Source: RGIG6165 sp045538835
Lineage (GTDB): Bacteria > Bacillota > Clostridia > Oscillospirales > Feifaniaceae
NCBI GenBank assembly: GCA_045538835.1
Contig: JAZQEF010000004.1
Location: 1 to 8,233, forward strand
Direction: 5' to 3'
DNA: 8,233 nt
The stretch's first letter is position 1; each line of letters opens with the position of its first letter. This document shows positions 1 through 6,334 of this stretch, piece after piece. A program made the position numbers and the translations under genes. The notes below the pieces were generated by a model, which worked only from the letters and a program-made list of their open reading frames with translations, searched no databases and was not told the origin of the DNA.

Positions 1-318
1 GGTGATTCCGGTGGAACTTTTACTATCGGCGTAAATGTAACACAGGATGTATTAACGCAGTGGAAAACAATCATTTCCACGTATTACAATTCCACAAGCA
101 GACAGGCTGGCAAGCGTATGTGGTGGCAGGTAACGCATCCAGATCTTACGGATTCGTTTTTCATCGTTGCAGCACCGCCCGAAGTATTCCCGATGCCTGA
201 AATCGGTCAGAATGAAGCATTGACGGTTGAGATCAATCTCGTTGTTGACGAGTTGAAAGGTCCTGGTACTAAAGTGCCGTTCACCCAGGTTGACGGTGTA
301 AGTGACGATGCGGCATAA
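1..318 (+). CDS. Major tail (tube) protein, C-terminal part only
   Basis: Frame 1 is open from the first base to a TAA at 316-318, giving the last 105 residues of a protein that begins upstream of the window. The visible part has alternating hydrophobic residues (FTIGVNVTQDVL near the start, ALTVEINLVVDELKG near the end) suited to a beta-rich tube subunit, and a short acidic tail ending GVSDDAA. The call rests mainly on position: in siphophages the major tail protein lies directly before the G/G-T tail assembly chaperones, which follow here. Such proteins stack as hexameric rings round the tape measure to form the tail tube. The internal ATG at 118 has no convincing ribosome binding site and falls within continuous coding sequence, so it is not taken as the start. 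The family could not be confirmed from sequence alone, and another tail structural protein remains possible. Confidence 0.72.
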   Translation, partial: GDSGGTFTIGVNVTQDVLTQWKTIISTYYNSTSRQAGKRMWWQVTHPDLTDSFFIVAAPPEVFPMPEIGQNEALTVEINLVVDELKGPGTKVPFTQVDGVSDDAA

Positions 319-350
319 CCCATACGGGTATGCACATATATGAGAGATAT

Positions 351-372
351 GGGGCGGCTTTCGGGCTGCCCC
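351..372 (+). promoter_or_regulatory. GC-rich stem-loop between tail tube and chaperone genes
   Basis: Arm 351-358 (ggggcggc) pairs with 365-372 (gctgcccc) over 8 bp with one G-U pair, enclosing the 6-base loop tttcgg. It lies 33 bases after the tube-protein stop and 43 bases before the chaperone ATG. No T-run follows (next come tgccctcg and then tttaatt), so it is a poor intrinsic terminator. It could instead act as a partial attenuator or as a 3' stabiliser of the abundant tube-protein message; that role is inferred. A smaller inverted repeat, cata-cggg-tatg at 321-332, lies just upstream. I see no convincing promoter in this gap. Confidence 0.55.
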
Positions 373-415
373 TGCCCTCGTTTAATTATCTCTATTGAGA
401 AGGGTAGGTAGGAAT

Positions 416-823
416 ATGACGAAAATCAAAATTGGAAAGAAAGAGTATAGCGTTTACTTTGCTATGCAACCGACAGTACAGAGTGGTATTGTTGGCAAGT
501 TAGCACAAATCGAAGAAAGACAGGAATGGGACACAGAGAACTTCGGTGATTTCCTTGCAACCTTGACAGAACTTCTTTTAGTCGGATTGCAGAAGAATTA
601 CAAAGATGAATTTGGTTACAACTATTTGACAGGTGAAGGCAAGGACGAAGCATTATCGAAAGCATACGATCTTATGGATCAGTTTGCGGAAGATACGGAT
701 AGTGATTATGACTTTACGGACTTGTTCGCAGACCTAAATGCAGAACTTCTTGAAAATGGTTTTTTCAAAAAACTGTTCCAGAAGGAACAGGAAAAAGAAG
801 AGAAGAAAAGCAAGTCGAAGTAA
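416..823 (+). CDS. Tail assembly chaperone, short form (lambda gpG-like)
   Basis: This 135-residue, mostly helical protein ends in a very charged lysine/glutamate tail (about residues 118-135). Its place between the tail tube protein and the tape measure, and the frameshift into the next frame near its 3' end, match the siphophage gpG class. Those proteins bind the tape measure and keep it soluble while the tube polymerises; they are not part of the mature virion. ATG 416 is preferred because a purine-rich ribosome binding region (399-413, including agg at 406-408) sits just upstream. The frame also stays open to a TTG at 395, but starting there would place the ribosome binding site inside the gene. 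The stop is TAA at 821-823. Most ribosomes should make this form, and a minority should shift at 760-766 to make the longer fusion. Confidence 0.85.
   Translation: MTKIKIGKKEYSVYFAMQPTVQSGIVGKLAQIEERQEWDTENFGDFLATLTELLLVGLQKNYKDEFGYNYLTGEGKDEALSKAYDLMDQFAEDTDSDYDFTDLFADLNAELLENGFFKKLFQKEQEKEEKKSKSK
760..790 (+). promoter_or_regulatory. -1 programmed ribosomal frameshift signal: slippery site, spacer and hairpin
   Basis: In the chaperone reading frame, bases 760-766 read T TTT TTC, a perfect X XXY YYZ slippery heptamer. Both tRNAPhe can re-pair one base back on TTT TTT with no amino-acid change. Six A bases follow (767-772), then a perfect 7-bp stem: ctgttcc at 773-779 pairs with ggaacag at 784-790 round the tetraloop agaa. 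The 6-base spacing is within the range typical of stimulatory hairpins. The -1 frame is open from 754 to the TGA at 1237-1239. Heptamer, spacer, stem, open target frame and gene position all agree, so this is well supported as the switch between the G-like and G-T-like products, although the frequency cannot be read from sequence. Confidence 0.9.
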
Positions 824-1239
824 AGAAGAAAGAAACACCTTTAACATGGGAATATTACGAGAATGAAATCCGTCCGTTCTGGATGTTATGTACAAAGGAT
901 TATGGCATAAATCCAAAGGAATTGGATTGGTCTTGTCCGGCAGATGTCGAGCCTTACATAAAGATGTATGAGTTGTCAGAACGCAAGGCAGATGAACACG
1001 CTTGGCTTCATGGTCAGTATATTTACGAAGGTGTTTTGACAGCACTCGATCAAGGTTTCTCCGGCAAGAAAGCAAAGATGAAATATCCAGAAAAGCCTTA
1101 TTCAACTAAGGCAAGGGAAGATAAAGGTCAGATTGCTTACGATGAAAAGATGAAGAAGGTCAAAGGAATTTTCATGCAACTCGAAGTAATGAAAACAAAC
1201 TTTGAACTTACCCATCCGAAAGAAGGTGATGTGTCTTGA
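766..1239 (+). CDS. Tail assembly chaperone long form: T-like half made by -1 frameshift
   Basis: After slippage, reading resumes at 766 and continues for 157 codons to TGA 1237-1239. The full product is 416-766 joined to 766-1239: 117 shared residues plus 157 new ones, about 274 aa. The new part begins with a charged linker, then a helical, aromatic-rich domain (TWEYYENEIRPFW, then MYELSERKADEHAWLHGQYIYEGVLTAL in two overlapping stretches). It then contains GKKAKMKYPEKPYS, a signature I associate with the T-domain of Firmicutes phage chaperones. In lambda, the T half of gpG-T recruits the tail tube protein to chaperone-coated tape measure. An ATG at 883 could start a 118-aa protein but lacks a ribosome binding site and would cut off the start of the domain, so independent translation is unlikely. 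The last base overlaps the start of the lysozyme gene. Confidence 0.85.
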   Translation, partial: QKTVPEGTGKRREEKQVEVKKKETPLTWEYYENEIRPFWMLCTKDYGINPKELDWSCPADVEPYIKMYELSERKADEHAWLHGQYIYEGVLTALDQGFSGKKAKMKYPEKPYSTKAREDKGQIAYDEKMKKVKGIFMQLEVMKTNFELTHPKEGDVS

Positions 1240-1832
1240 AAATATCGCAAAGAGGCATAGAACTCATAAAAAATTTTGAAGGATGCAGACTTACCGTTTA
1301 CCTTGATCCTATCGGTGTTCCTACGGTTGGCGTAGGGCATACAAAAGGCATTACAAGGGAAATGGTTGGCAAGAAGATATCGCAAGCATTAGCAGATCAG
1401 TATTTGAAGGAAGATTTGGTTTCGGCAGAAAATTCCGTGAACAGTATAAATCAATCCTTTAACCAAAATCAATTTGATGCTTTAGTATCGTTTACATTCA
1501 ACTGTGGTGTGGGAAATCTCAGAAGACTTTGCACGAACAGAAACAAGGTGCAAATCGGCAACGCTTTGACGCTTTATGACAAGGCTGGTGGCGTAACGCT
1601 TGCTGGTCTTACAAAGCGCAGAAAAGCCGAAAAATCGCTTTATTTTACTGCGGTGGAAGAATATAAGGCTACGCCTGAAAACCCTTATAAAATGCCCAAA
1701 ACAGGTGTCTTAAAAAAGGGCAGCAAAGGTGTCGGTGTAAAGTGGTTGCAATGGGAATTAAACAAACATGGAAACAATCTGGCAGTTGATGGTTTTTTCG
1801 GAGCAAAAACAGAAAACGCATTAAAGGTTTAA
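1236..1832 (+). CDS. GH24 (T4-type) lysozyme endolysin with truncated peptidoglycan-binding domain
   Basis: This 198-aa protein should cleave the beta-1,4 bond between MurNAc and GlcNAc in peptidoglycan. Residues 1-140 are a phage lysozyme domain. The catalytic triad is visible as E15 (NFEG), D24 (YLD) and T30 (PTVGVGHT), with the same spacing as E11/D20/T26 of T4 lysozyme. Family hallmarks QFDALVSFTFNCG (about 79-91) and TKRRKAE (126-132) are present. After a linker (about 142-158), a PG_binding_1-type domain begins with LKKGSKGVGVKWLQWELN (159-176) and AVDGFFGAKTENAL (183-196), but TAA at 1830-1832 ends it about halfway. The TTG start at 1236 shares bases with the TGA of the chaperone fusion and has a good ribosome binding site (agaaggtga, 1221-1229). 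No signal peptide, membrane segment or adjacent holin is seen. It may be a lysis enzyme or a virion-associated wall hydrolase. Confidence 0.9.
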   Translation: MKISQRGIELIKNFEGCRLTVYLDPIGVPTVGVGHTKGITREMVGKKISQALADQYLKEDLVSAENSVNSINQSFNQNQFDALVSFTFNCGVGNLRRLCTNRNKVQIGNALTLYDKAGGVTLAGLTKRRKAEKSLYFTAVEEYKATPENPYKMPKTGVLKKGSKGVGVKWLQWELNKHGNNLAVDGFFGAKTENALKV

Positions 1833-1904
1833 CAGACAGATGCGAAAATAACAGTAGATGGAAAGTGTGGAGCGCAGACAAGAAAGAGTTTGACTTCCAA
1901 CTAA
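1833..1904 (+). pseudogene. Cut-off end of the endolysin peptidoglycan-binding domain
   Basis: Directly after the TAA at 1830-1832 the same frame stays open for 23 codons to a second TAA at 1902-1904. It reads QTDAKITVDGKCGAQTRKSL and then TSN. This matches the expected second half of a PG_binding_1 domain, whose usual pattern is ALKxFQxxxxLxVDGxxGxxTxxAL. The intact protein would be about 222 aa. TAA stands where an aromatic or hydrophobic residue is usual; a single base change from TTA or TAC would produce it. Possible explanations are a recent nonsense mutation, a sequencing error, or low-level stop-codon readthrough making a longer binding form. The preserved frame argues that the lesion is recent or that the tail is still sometimes used. 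Confidence 0.75.
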
Positions 1905-1910
1905 ACAGAC

Positions 1911-1947
1911 GGGCGGTAGAGTGATATATCTTTACCGCCCTTTTCTT
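1911..1947 (+). terminator. Intrinsic terminator between endolysin and tape measure
   Basis: Arm 1911-1921 (gggcggtagag) pairs with 1930-1940 (ctttaccgccc) over 11 bp with one G-U pair, loop tgatatat, followed at once by ttttctt (1941-1947). This is a good rho-independent terminator shape. It stands 20 bases before the tape-measure start, with no visible promoter between them. The tape measure must therefore depend on partial read-through or phage antitermination, which would lower its transcript relative to the upstream genes. That consequence is inferred. Confidence 0.78.
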
Positions 1948-1966
1948 TGTATAAAGGTACAAAAAC

Positions 1967-4900
1967 ATGAGTACACAAGTTGATGATCTTCAAATAAAAT
2001 TATCAGCCGAAGCGGATAAAGCGAATAAGGCGATTGATCTTCTGATTTCCAAACTCGGAACGCTTGAAGGAAAGATTTCATCTTTTGGGAAAATTGGAAA
2101 TGTCGACAAAAACCTTTCCCAAAGTGTTGGAAATGCAGTTAGTGGAACGGCAGATAAAATCAAGAAAGAGATGGAAAACGCGAGTGCGTCAGTAAGCAAA
2201 CAGACACAGAAGATGTCGAAAGATGTCGGTACGCACATTGCTGAACTTCGCTCTAAATTTGGTGACTTAGGGAAAAGTTTTGAGAGCATGGGCGGTTTTG
2301 CTAATCTCAAAACATCCGAACAGATGGAACGTGCAATCGACAATTACAGAGTGAAGATTGCAAAAGCATACGAAAGCGCGGCGAAAAGTGGATATGGTAC
2401 TAAAGGTTTTGATAGTGCTATTAAATCCGTTATCGAATATACAAACATACTTGACGCATTACAGAGGAAATTAGATGCGTTTAATCAGGCAGCAAATGCA
2501 CCGGCAACTCCGAAAATCAATATACAAGATTTGACCTCCGGTGCAATCTCTGTTGAGAAAACTGTTCAAGATGTGCTTGCATCACTTCACAGCCTTTACA
2601 ATACAGATTTTGCGGATTCACCTTCATCTTTAAGGGCGCTTAGGAATGAGTTTACTTCACTCAGGGAAGAAATCACACAAAATGCAGATATGTTCAAAAC
2701 TGCTCTCGGCGATGATCCGTCACTTTTGAACGCAATTGACAGAGCGTTAGAAAACATCAATTCCCGCATGGCTACAATGACTAATCAGGCGAAGAGTGCT
2801 GAAAAAGTCATGGAAGAAATGCCACGAAGTGCAGATGAAACCTCGCGCAAATATTCAATGGTAGGTGCTACTGTTGATGCGTTTATGCAGAAAGTAAGCA
2901 ACTTGCCGAATTTCTTAGAAAAGATAAATGTAATCAGACCTACGCAAGCGTTTCTCGATCTTCAAGACCAGATAGATAAAGCAGACGTGAAATTGCTGAA
3001 ACTCATACAAGACATGAGCCGCGGTTTGGCAACAAACCCGAAATTTACAGCAACTACCACTTACGCGAAAATGCAATATGATATCGAACGTACAAAAGAA
3101 TCCATCAGGGATTTAGAACAGGAGATGGATGATCTTGGGAACAGGACGCACGAACTGAATTTTGAAGGTTTCGGTAATGTATTAAAAAGTTCTTTTTCAA
3201 CTACGCTTAGCATAGTGAGCAAAATTGGTAGTGCATTTTCTTCGATCGCAAAAACTGTTAGTGGCAAGGTTGTAAGTGGTATTAAGAGTTTTGCTAAAAA
3301 TCTGAACAAGACAGATGATATAGCAAAGAAACTGTTCAAGTCATTTACCCGTGTTGGCAATATGCTTCGGCTTATGATAACACGTATGTTTTTACGCGCT
3401 GCAATCAACGAAGTCAGAACAGGTTTCGGAGAATTATTGCAGTTCAGCGAAAAGACGGCTGCGAGTTTTAACAAGATAAGAAACGCTATCAAATATCTTG
3501 CGGATACGATTGTTGCCCTCGCCGCACCTATCTTGAATGCAAGCGGCACATTTAGAGGCCTTGGAAATATCCTTGATATGGTGTCAGACAAGATCGTTGA
3601 TTTGATAAACAAGTTCAATCAGTTACTTTCGGCTTTGTTAGGACATAGCACATGGATTAAGGCTACTAAGCAGACAAAGGATTACACAAAAGAAGTTGAT
3701 AAGGCTGGCAAGGCAGCAAAGAAAGCATTACAACCTTTTGACGAATTGAATAATCTTACATCGAATGACAGTGGCGGTGGCGCAGATAGCGGAACGGGCG
3801 GCTCTCAGTTTAAGGAATTACCCATTGATCCGAAGTGGTTAAAAATTGCGGATTGGCTGAAAGATATGTGGAAGAAAGCCGATTTCACAGAACTCGGCGC
3901 ACTTCTCGGGGCAAAACTTCGTGATGCTTTGAATAGTATTCCGTGGGGCAAGATTCAAAACACGGCAAGGCGTTTAGCAAGTTCATTAGCGACTTTGCTT
4001 AATGGATTTTTCAGAACGCCGGGTCTTGCAAAATCAATCGGAAATACTATTGCCGGTGCAATCAACACAGGATTGATATTTGCCGAAGAGTTTATCGAAA
4101 AATTCGACTTTGGTGCATTCGGAAAATTCATCGGTGATGCGATTGTCCATGCGATCAAAGGCATTCAATGGCAAAGATTTATAGATGCTTGTAAAAACCT
4201 CGGAAAAGGAATTGCTACGGCAATCAATTCACTTGTAAACACAGGCGTTATAAGTGAGATCGGAAAAGCGATTGGGAAAATCCTTTTAGGTGCAATAAAC
4301 TTTGCGTTCAATCTTGTAACAGACATAGAATTTGATAAACTTGCGGAAGAAATAGCAAACGGGATAAAAAATGTCCTGAATGCGCTCGGCGAGGTGGATA
4401 AAGAAACCAAACTGACAGGTTGGGAAAAGATCGGTAAAACGCTAAGTGATGGAATACTTGGTATTCTCAATGTTCTAAACAAGACATTAGGCGATAAGGA
4501 AATCAGAGATAAGATAAGCACAGGCATGACTGAAATGCTTAATCAGATAAAATTCTCTGAAATCATTAGTCAGTCTGCTGAACTTGTTGGGAATATTGCC
4601 AAAGGATTTGCGACTGTAATGATTGCAGTATTCAAGAGCGAAGAGTTTAGAAAAGGCGTTGCTGCGGCAATCCCGTACTTAGCCGGTGCATTTACGTTGT
4701 CGCTTGCCGGAAAAGGACTTGCGTCTGCCGCCGTTGCGATTGGAAAGAATTTGCTGAGGAATCTCGGAATTTACATTGTTTCTGGTGAAGCGGCTGCAAG
4801 TATAGGCGGCGCATTTATGAAACTCGGCGCAGCGACTTTTGGGAAGTTTGGTGCGGGTGCTGTTAGCGTTGTTGGGAACGTTGGTTCTGCAATATCAACA

Positions 4901-5851
4901 GCATTATCCGGTGTTGGTGGTACAATAGCGGTTGCTTGTGCTACATTAGCGGCGGGCGTTGTTACGTTCTTTGCCTTTGCAGATATTGGAAACACAATAG
5001 GGAAATATCTTTATCCTGACGATAAAGAACTGTACGAAAAGTACGATGGGATCAAAGGGACGATCAACCTTACATTAGAAGCAATCGTTACGTTCTATCA
5101 AAGAGCGTATGAACGGATTTCGGGATGGATAAAGAACTGGGTTGATTATCAGAAAAACTCTGTAAATACTGCTGTTTCGTTTGTCAAACAGAAATTCGAA
5201 GAAGCAAAAACATTTGTTGTTGGTAAGTTTACTGAAATCAAAACAAACATAACCAACACTATCAGCACGATAGTAACGGTAATACAAACAACGATAAACA
5301 ATGCTATTTCATTCGTAAGAACAGCGGGGCAGAATATTTACACAGCCGTAACGGGTATCTTTACAAGTATCGGACAGTTCTTTGCAACTCTTCCGCAAAA
5401 AGCAATGACTTGGGGTGGCAATTTCATTTCCGGTTTAATTAGCGGTATGCAACAGAAAATCGGTACTGTCGGCGGCATTATTTCAACTGTTGTTAGCCAT
5501 TTCAGACAAAATGCTGACGGTGGCATTTTGATCAACGGAAATTGGAAACCGATACAAGGATATGCAAGCGGTGGTCAACCGAAATCAGCCGAAATGTTCC
5601 TTGCCCGCGAAAACGGTGCGCCTGAGTTAGTCGGAAAGATGGGTAGCCATACGGCGGTGGCAAACAACGATCAGATTGTAGCGTCTGTTTCGGATGGTGT
5701 TTACCGCGCTGTTATGGCGGCAATGGCTAACCAGGGTGGCAACACTAATGTAAGCGTAGAACTTGTCGGAGATACGGCAAAACTTTTCAGAGCAATCCGA
5801 AAAGAAGGCAACGATTATCAGAAAAGAACAGGAAATCCTGTTTTTGCGTAA
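1967..5851 (+). CDS. Tail tape measure protein
   Basis: This 1294-aa protein is the largest in the module. It fills the tail lumen, sets tail length and is thought to help DNA passage into the host. The N-terminus (DDLQIKLSAEADKANKAID) and following helical region (about 1-440) are typical of Firmicutes tape measures. A conserved core lies at about 460-590 (MFLRAAINEVRTGFGELL, then KKALQPFDELNNL), followed by a Gly/Ser linker (about 600-613). Residues 640-862 form a block repeating roughly every 74 residues. A hydrophobic Ala/Gly-rich region follows (about 899-1005), with the best membrane-like segment at 987-1005. The end (about 1183-1294) has the family signature of a YASGG motif, then FLARENGAPELVGKMG and AVANNDQIV. 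At about 0.15 nm per residue, a tail of roughly 190 nm would be expected (inference). ATG 1967 follows a modest ribosome binding site (aaagg, 1953-1957). No peptidase or lytic domain was recognised. Confidence 0.95.
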   Translation: MSTQVDDLQIKLSAEADKANKAIDLLISKLGTLEGKISSFGKIGNVDKNLSQSVGNAVSGTADKIKKEMENASASVSKQTQKMSKDVGTHIAELRSKFGDLGKSFESMGGFANLKTSEQMERAIDNYRVKIAKAYESAAKSGYGTKGFDSAIKSVIEYTNILDALQRKLDAFNQAANAPATPKINIQDLTSGAISVEKTVQDVLASLHSLYNTDFADSPSSLRALRNEFTSLREEITQNADMFKTALGDDPSLLNAIDRALENINSRMATMTNQAKSAEKVMEEMPRSADETSRKYSMVGATVDAFMQKVSNLPNFLEKINVIRPTQAFLDLQDQIDKADVKLLKLIQDMSRGLATNPKFTATTTYAKMQYDIERTKESIRDLEQEMDDLGNRTHELNFEGFGNVLKSSFSTTLSIVSKIGSAFSSIAKTVSGKVVSGIKSFAKNLNKTDDIAKKLFKSFTRVGNMLRLMITRMFLRAAINEVRTGFGELLQFSEKTAASFNKIRNAIKYLADTIVALAAPILNASGTFRGLGNILDMVSDKIVDLINKFNQLLSALLGHSTWIKATKQTKDYTKEVDKAGKAAKKALQPFDELNNLTSNDSGGGADSGTGGSQFKELPIDPKWLKIADWLKDMWKKADFTELGALLGAKLRDALNSIPWGKIQNTARRLASSLATLLNGFFRTPGLAKSIGNTIAGAINTGLIFAEEFIEKFDFGAFGKFIGDAIVHAIKGIQWQRFIDACKNLGKGIATAINSLVNTGVISEIGKAIGKILLGAINFAFNLVTDIEFDKLAEEIANGIKNVLNALGEVDKETKLTGWEKIGKTLSDGILGILNVLNKTLGDKEIRDKISTGMTEMLNQIKFSEIISQSAELVGNIAKGFATVMIAVFKSEEFRKGVAAAIPYLAGAFTLSLAGKGLASAAVAIGKNLLRNLGIYIVSGEAAASIGGAFMKLGAATFGKFGAGAVSVVGNVGSAISTALSGVGGTIAVACATLAAGVVTFFAFADIGNTIGKYLYPDDKELYEKYDGIKGTINLTLEAIVTFYQRAYERISGWIKNWVDYQKNSVNTAVSFVKQKFEEAKTFVVGKFTEIKTNITNTISTIVTVIQTTINNAISFVRTAGQNIYTAVTGIFTSIGQFFATLPQKAMTWGGNFISGLISGMQQKIGTVGGIISTVVSHFRQNADGGILINGNWKPIQGYASGGQPKSAEMFLARENGAPELVGKMGSHTAVANNDQIVASVSDGVYRAVMAAMANQGGNTNVSVELVGDTAKLFRAIRKEGNDYQKRTGNPVFA
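3884..4552 (+). repeat. Degenerate ~74-residue repeat block in the tape measure
   Basis: Within the tape measure, phenylalanine-led units start at residues 640, 715, 789 and 863 (bases 3884, 4109, 4331 and 4553), spaced 75, 74 and 74 residues. Units 1 and 2 align clearly without gaps over their first 42 residues, sharing F1, G5, G9, A15, I19, W21, L31, A36, T37 and N40. They align again in a later IG...GAIN stretch if a small gap is allowed. Unit 3 keeps the helical pattern and a shifted GWEKIGKTL segment. A fourth start (KFSEII, 862-867) runs into the hydrophobic region. The copies have diverged too far at DNA level to count as a direct nucleotide repeat. Confidence 0.65.
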
Positions 5852-5859
5852 ATGATTAA

Positions 5860-5897
5860 GGGCGTATAGCGGTCAATCCGCCGTGCGTCCTTTTTCT
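5860..5897 (+). terminator. Intrinsic terminator after the tape measure gene
   Basis: Arm 5860-5872 (gggcgtatagcgg) pairs with 5878-5890 (ccgccgtgcgtcc) over 13 positions, with three G-U pairs and one A-C mismatch, round the loop tcaat. It is followed by tttttct (5891-5897). The hairpin starts 8 bases after the tape-measure stop. The sequence after its arm (tttttctttg) closely resembles that of the terminator before the tape measure (ttttctttg). The next gene begins 19 bases later with no visible promoter, so partial read-through is likely. Confidence 0.75.
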
Positions 5898-5916
5898 TTG
5901 TGAGAGGAAAAACAAA

Positions 5917-6321
5917 ATGGCATATGGTGGATATTTGGTGAGAGTAGGATCATACACGATACCACTTTCATTTATTAAGGCAGAAAGTTATAAAGTTACA
6001 AGGCTTGTGCAAGACCTTGATAGTTATAGAGATGCAGACGGAGTATTACACAGAAACGCATTATCTCATGTTCCTATCAAATGCGAATTTGAGTGTGTGC
6101 CGATGCTGACAAACACAGAAATAACGGCAGTTGTCAATGCAATACGTTCAAGGTTTTCTAATGCTCCAGAACGTAAGGCAACCGTTGAAGTTTATGTGCC
6201 GGAAACAGATGAGTATTATTCCGACAGTATGTATATGCCCGATCCTGAATACAGCATATATTATGCTGACGATACTATTATTCAGTACAATTCCGTTCGT
6301 TTTGCATTTATCGGATATTAA
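5917..6321 (+). CDS. Small tail protein in the distal-tail (Dit) position, DUF6711-like
   Basis: This 134-aa protein lies between the tape measure and the tail-tip protein, the slot usually held by the distal tail protein that joins the tube to the tip. Its sequence is beta-rich. It has a start MAYGGYLVRVGSYTIPLSFI, a SYKVTRLVQDLDSYRDADG segment near residue 24, NAIRSRFSNAPERKATVEVYV in the middle, and an end YNSVRFAFIGY. I associate this pattern with a family of Firmicutes phage proteins of unknown function (probably DUF6711), recalled rather than searched. It is much shorter than classical two-domain Dit proteins, so it could be a one-domain N-terminal Dit-like ring protein or another tip component. 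ATG 5917 has a good ribosome binding site (gagagga, 5902-5908). The stop is 13 bases before the next ATG, so the two genes are probably co-translated. Confidence 0.7.
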   Translation: MAYGGYLVRVGSYTIPLSFIKAESYKVTRLVQDLDSYRDADGVLHRNALSHVPIKCEFECVPMLTNTEITAVVNAIRSRFSNAPERKATVEVYVPETDEYYSDSMYMPDPEYSIYYADDTIIQYNSVRFAFIGY

Positions 6322-6334
6322 GAGAGGTTATACT

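Noticed and set aside
395..415. Upstream TTG as the start of the chaperone
   Set aside because: The seven added residues (MRRVGRN) are encoded by the ribosome binding region itself. ATG 416 with the purine-rich stretch 399-413 upstream is a far better start.
766..772. C AAA AAA as the slippery site
   Set aside because: It does not fit X XXY YYZ with identical first bases, and it would leave no spacer before the stem at 773. T TTT TTC at 760-766 fits on both counts.
883..885. ATG 883 as an independent start for the T-like protein
   Set aside because: There is no ribosome binding site upstream (tccgttctgg), and the conserved-looking part of the domain starts before it (TWEYYENEIRPFW). The frameshift signal explains expression better.
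1830..1832. TAA reassigned to an amino acid throughout this phage
   Set aside because: TAA ends the tail tube, chaperone, tape measure and Dit-position genes at sensible places with ribosome binding sites following, so a general code change is not supported.
3061..3618. A 185-codon open frame on the minus strand inside the tape measure gene
   Set aside because: It is a shadow of the helical, codon-biased tape measure frame. Its translation is low-complexity Leu/Ser/Ile-rich, with no recognisable motif. Several similar minus-strand frames in the window (for example 734-1105 and 4165-4527) were dropped for the same reason.
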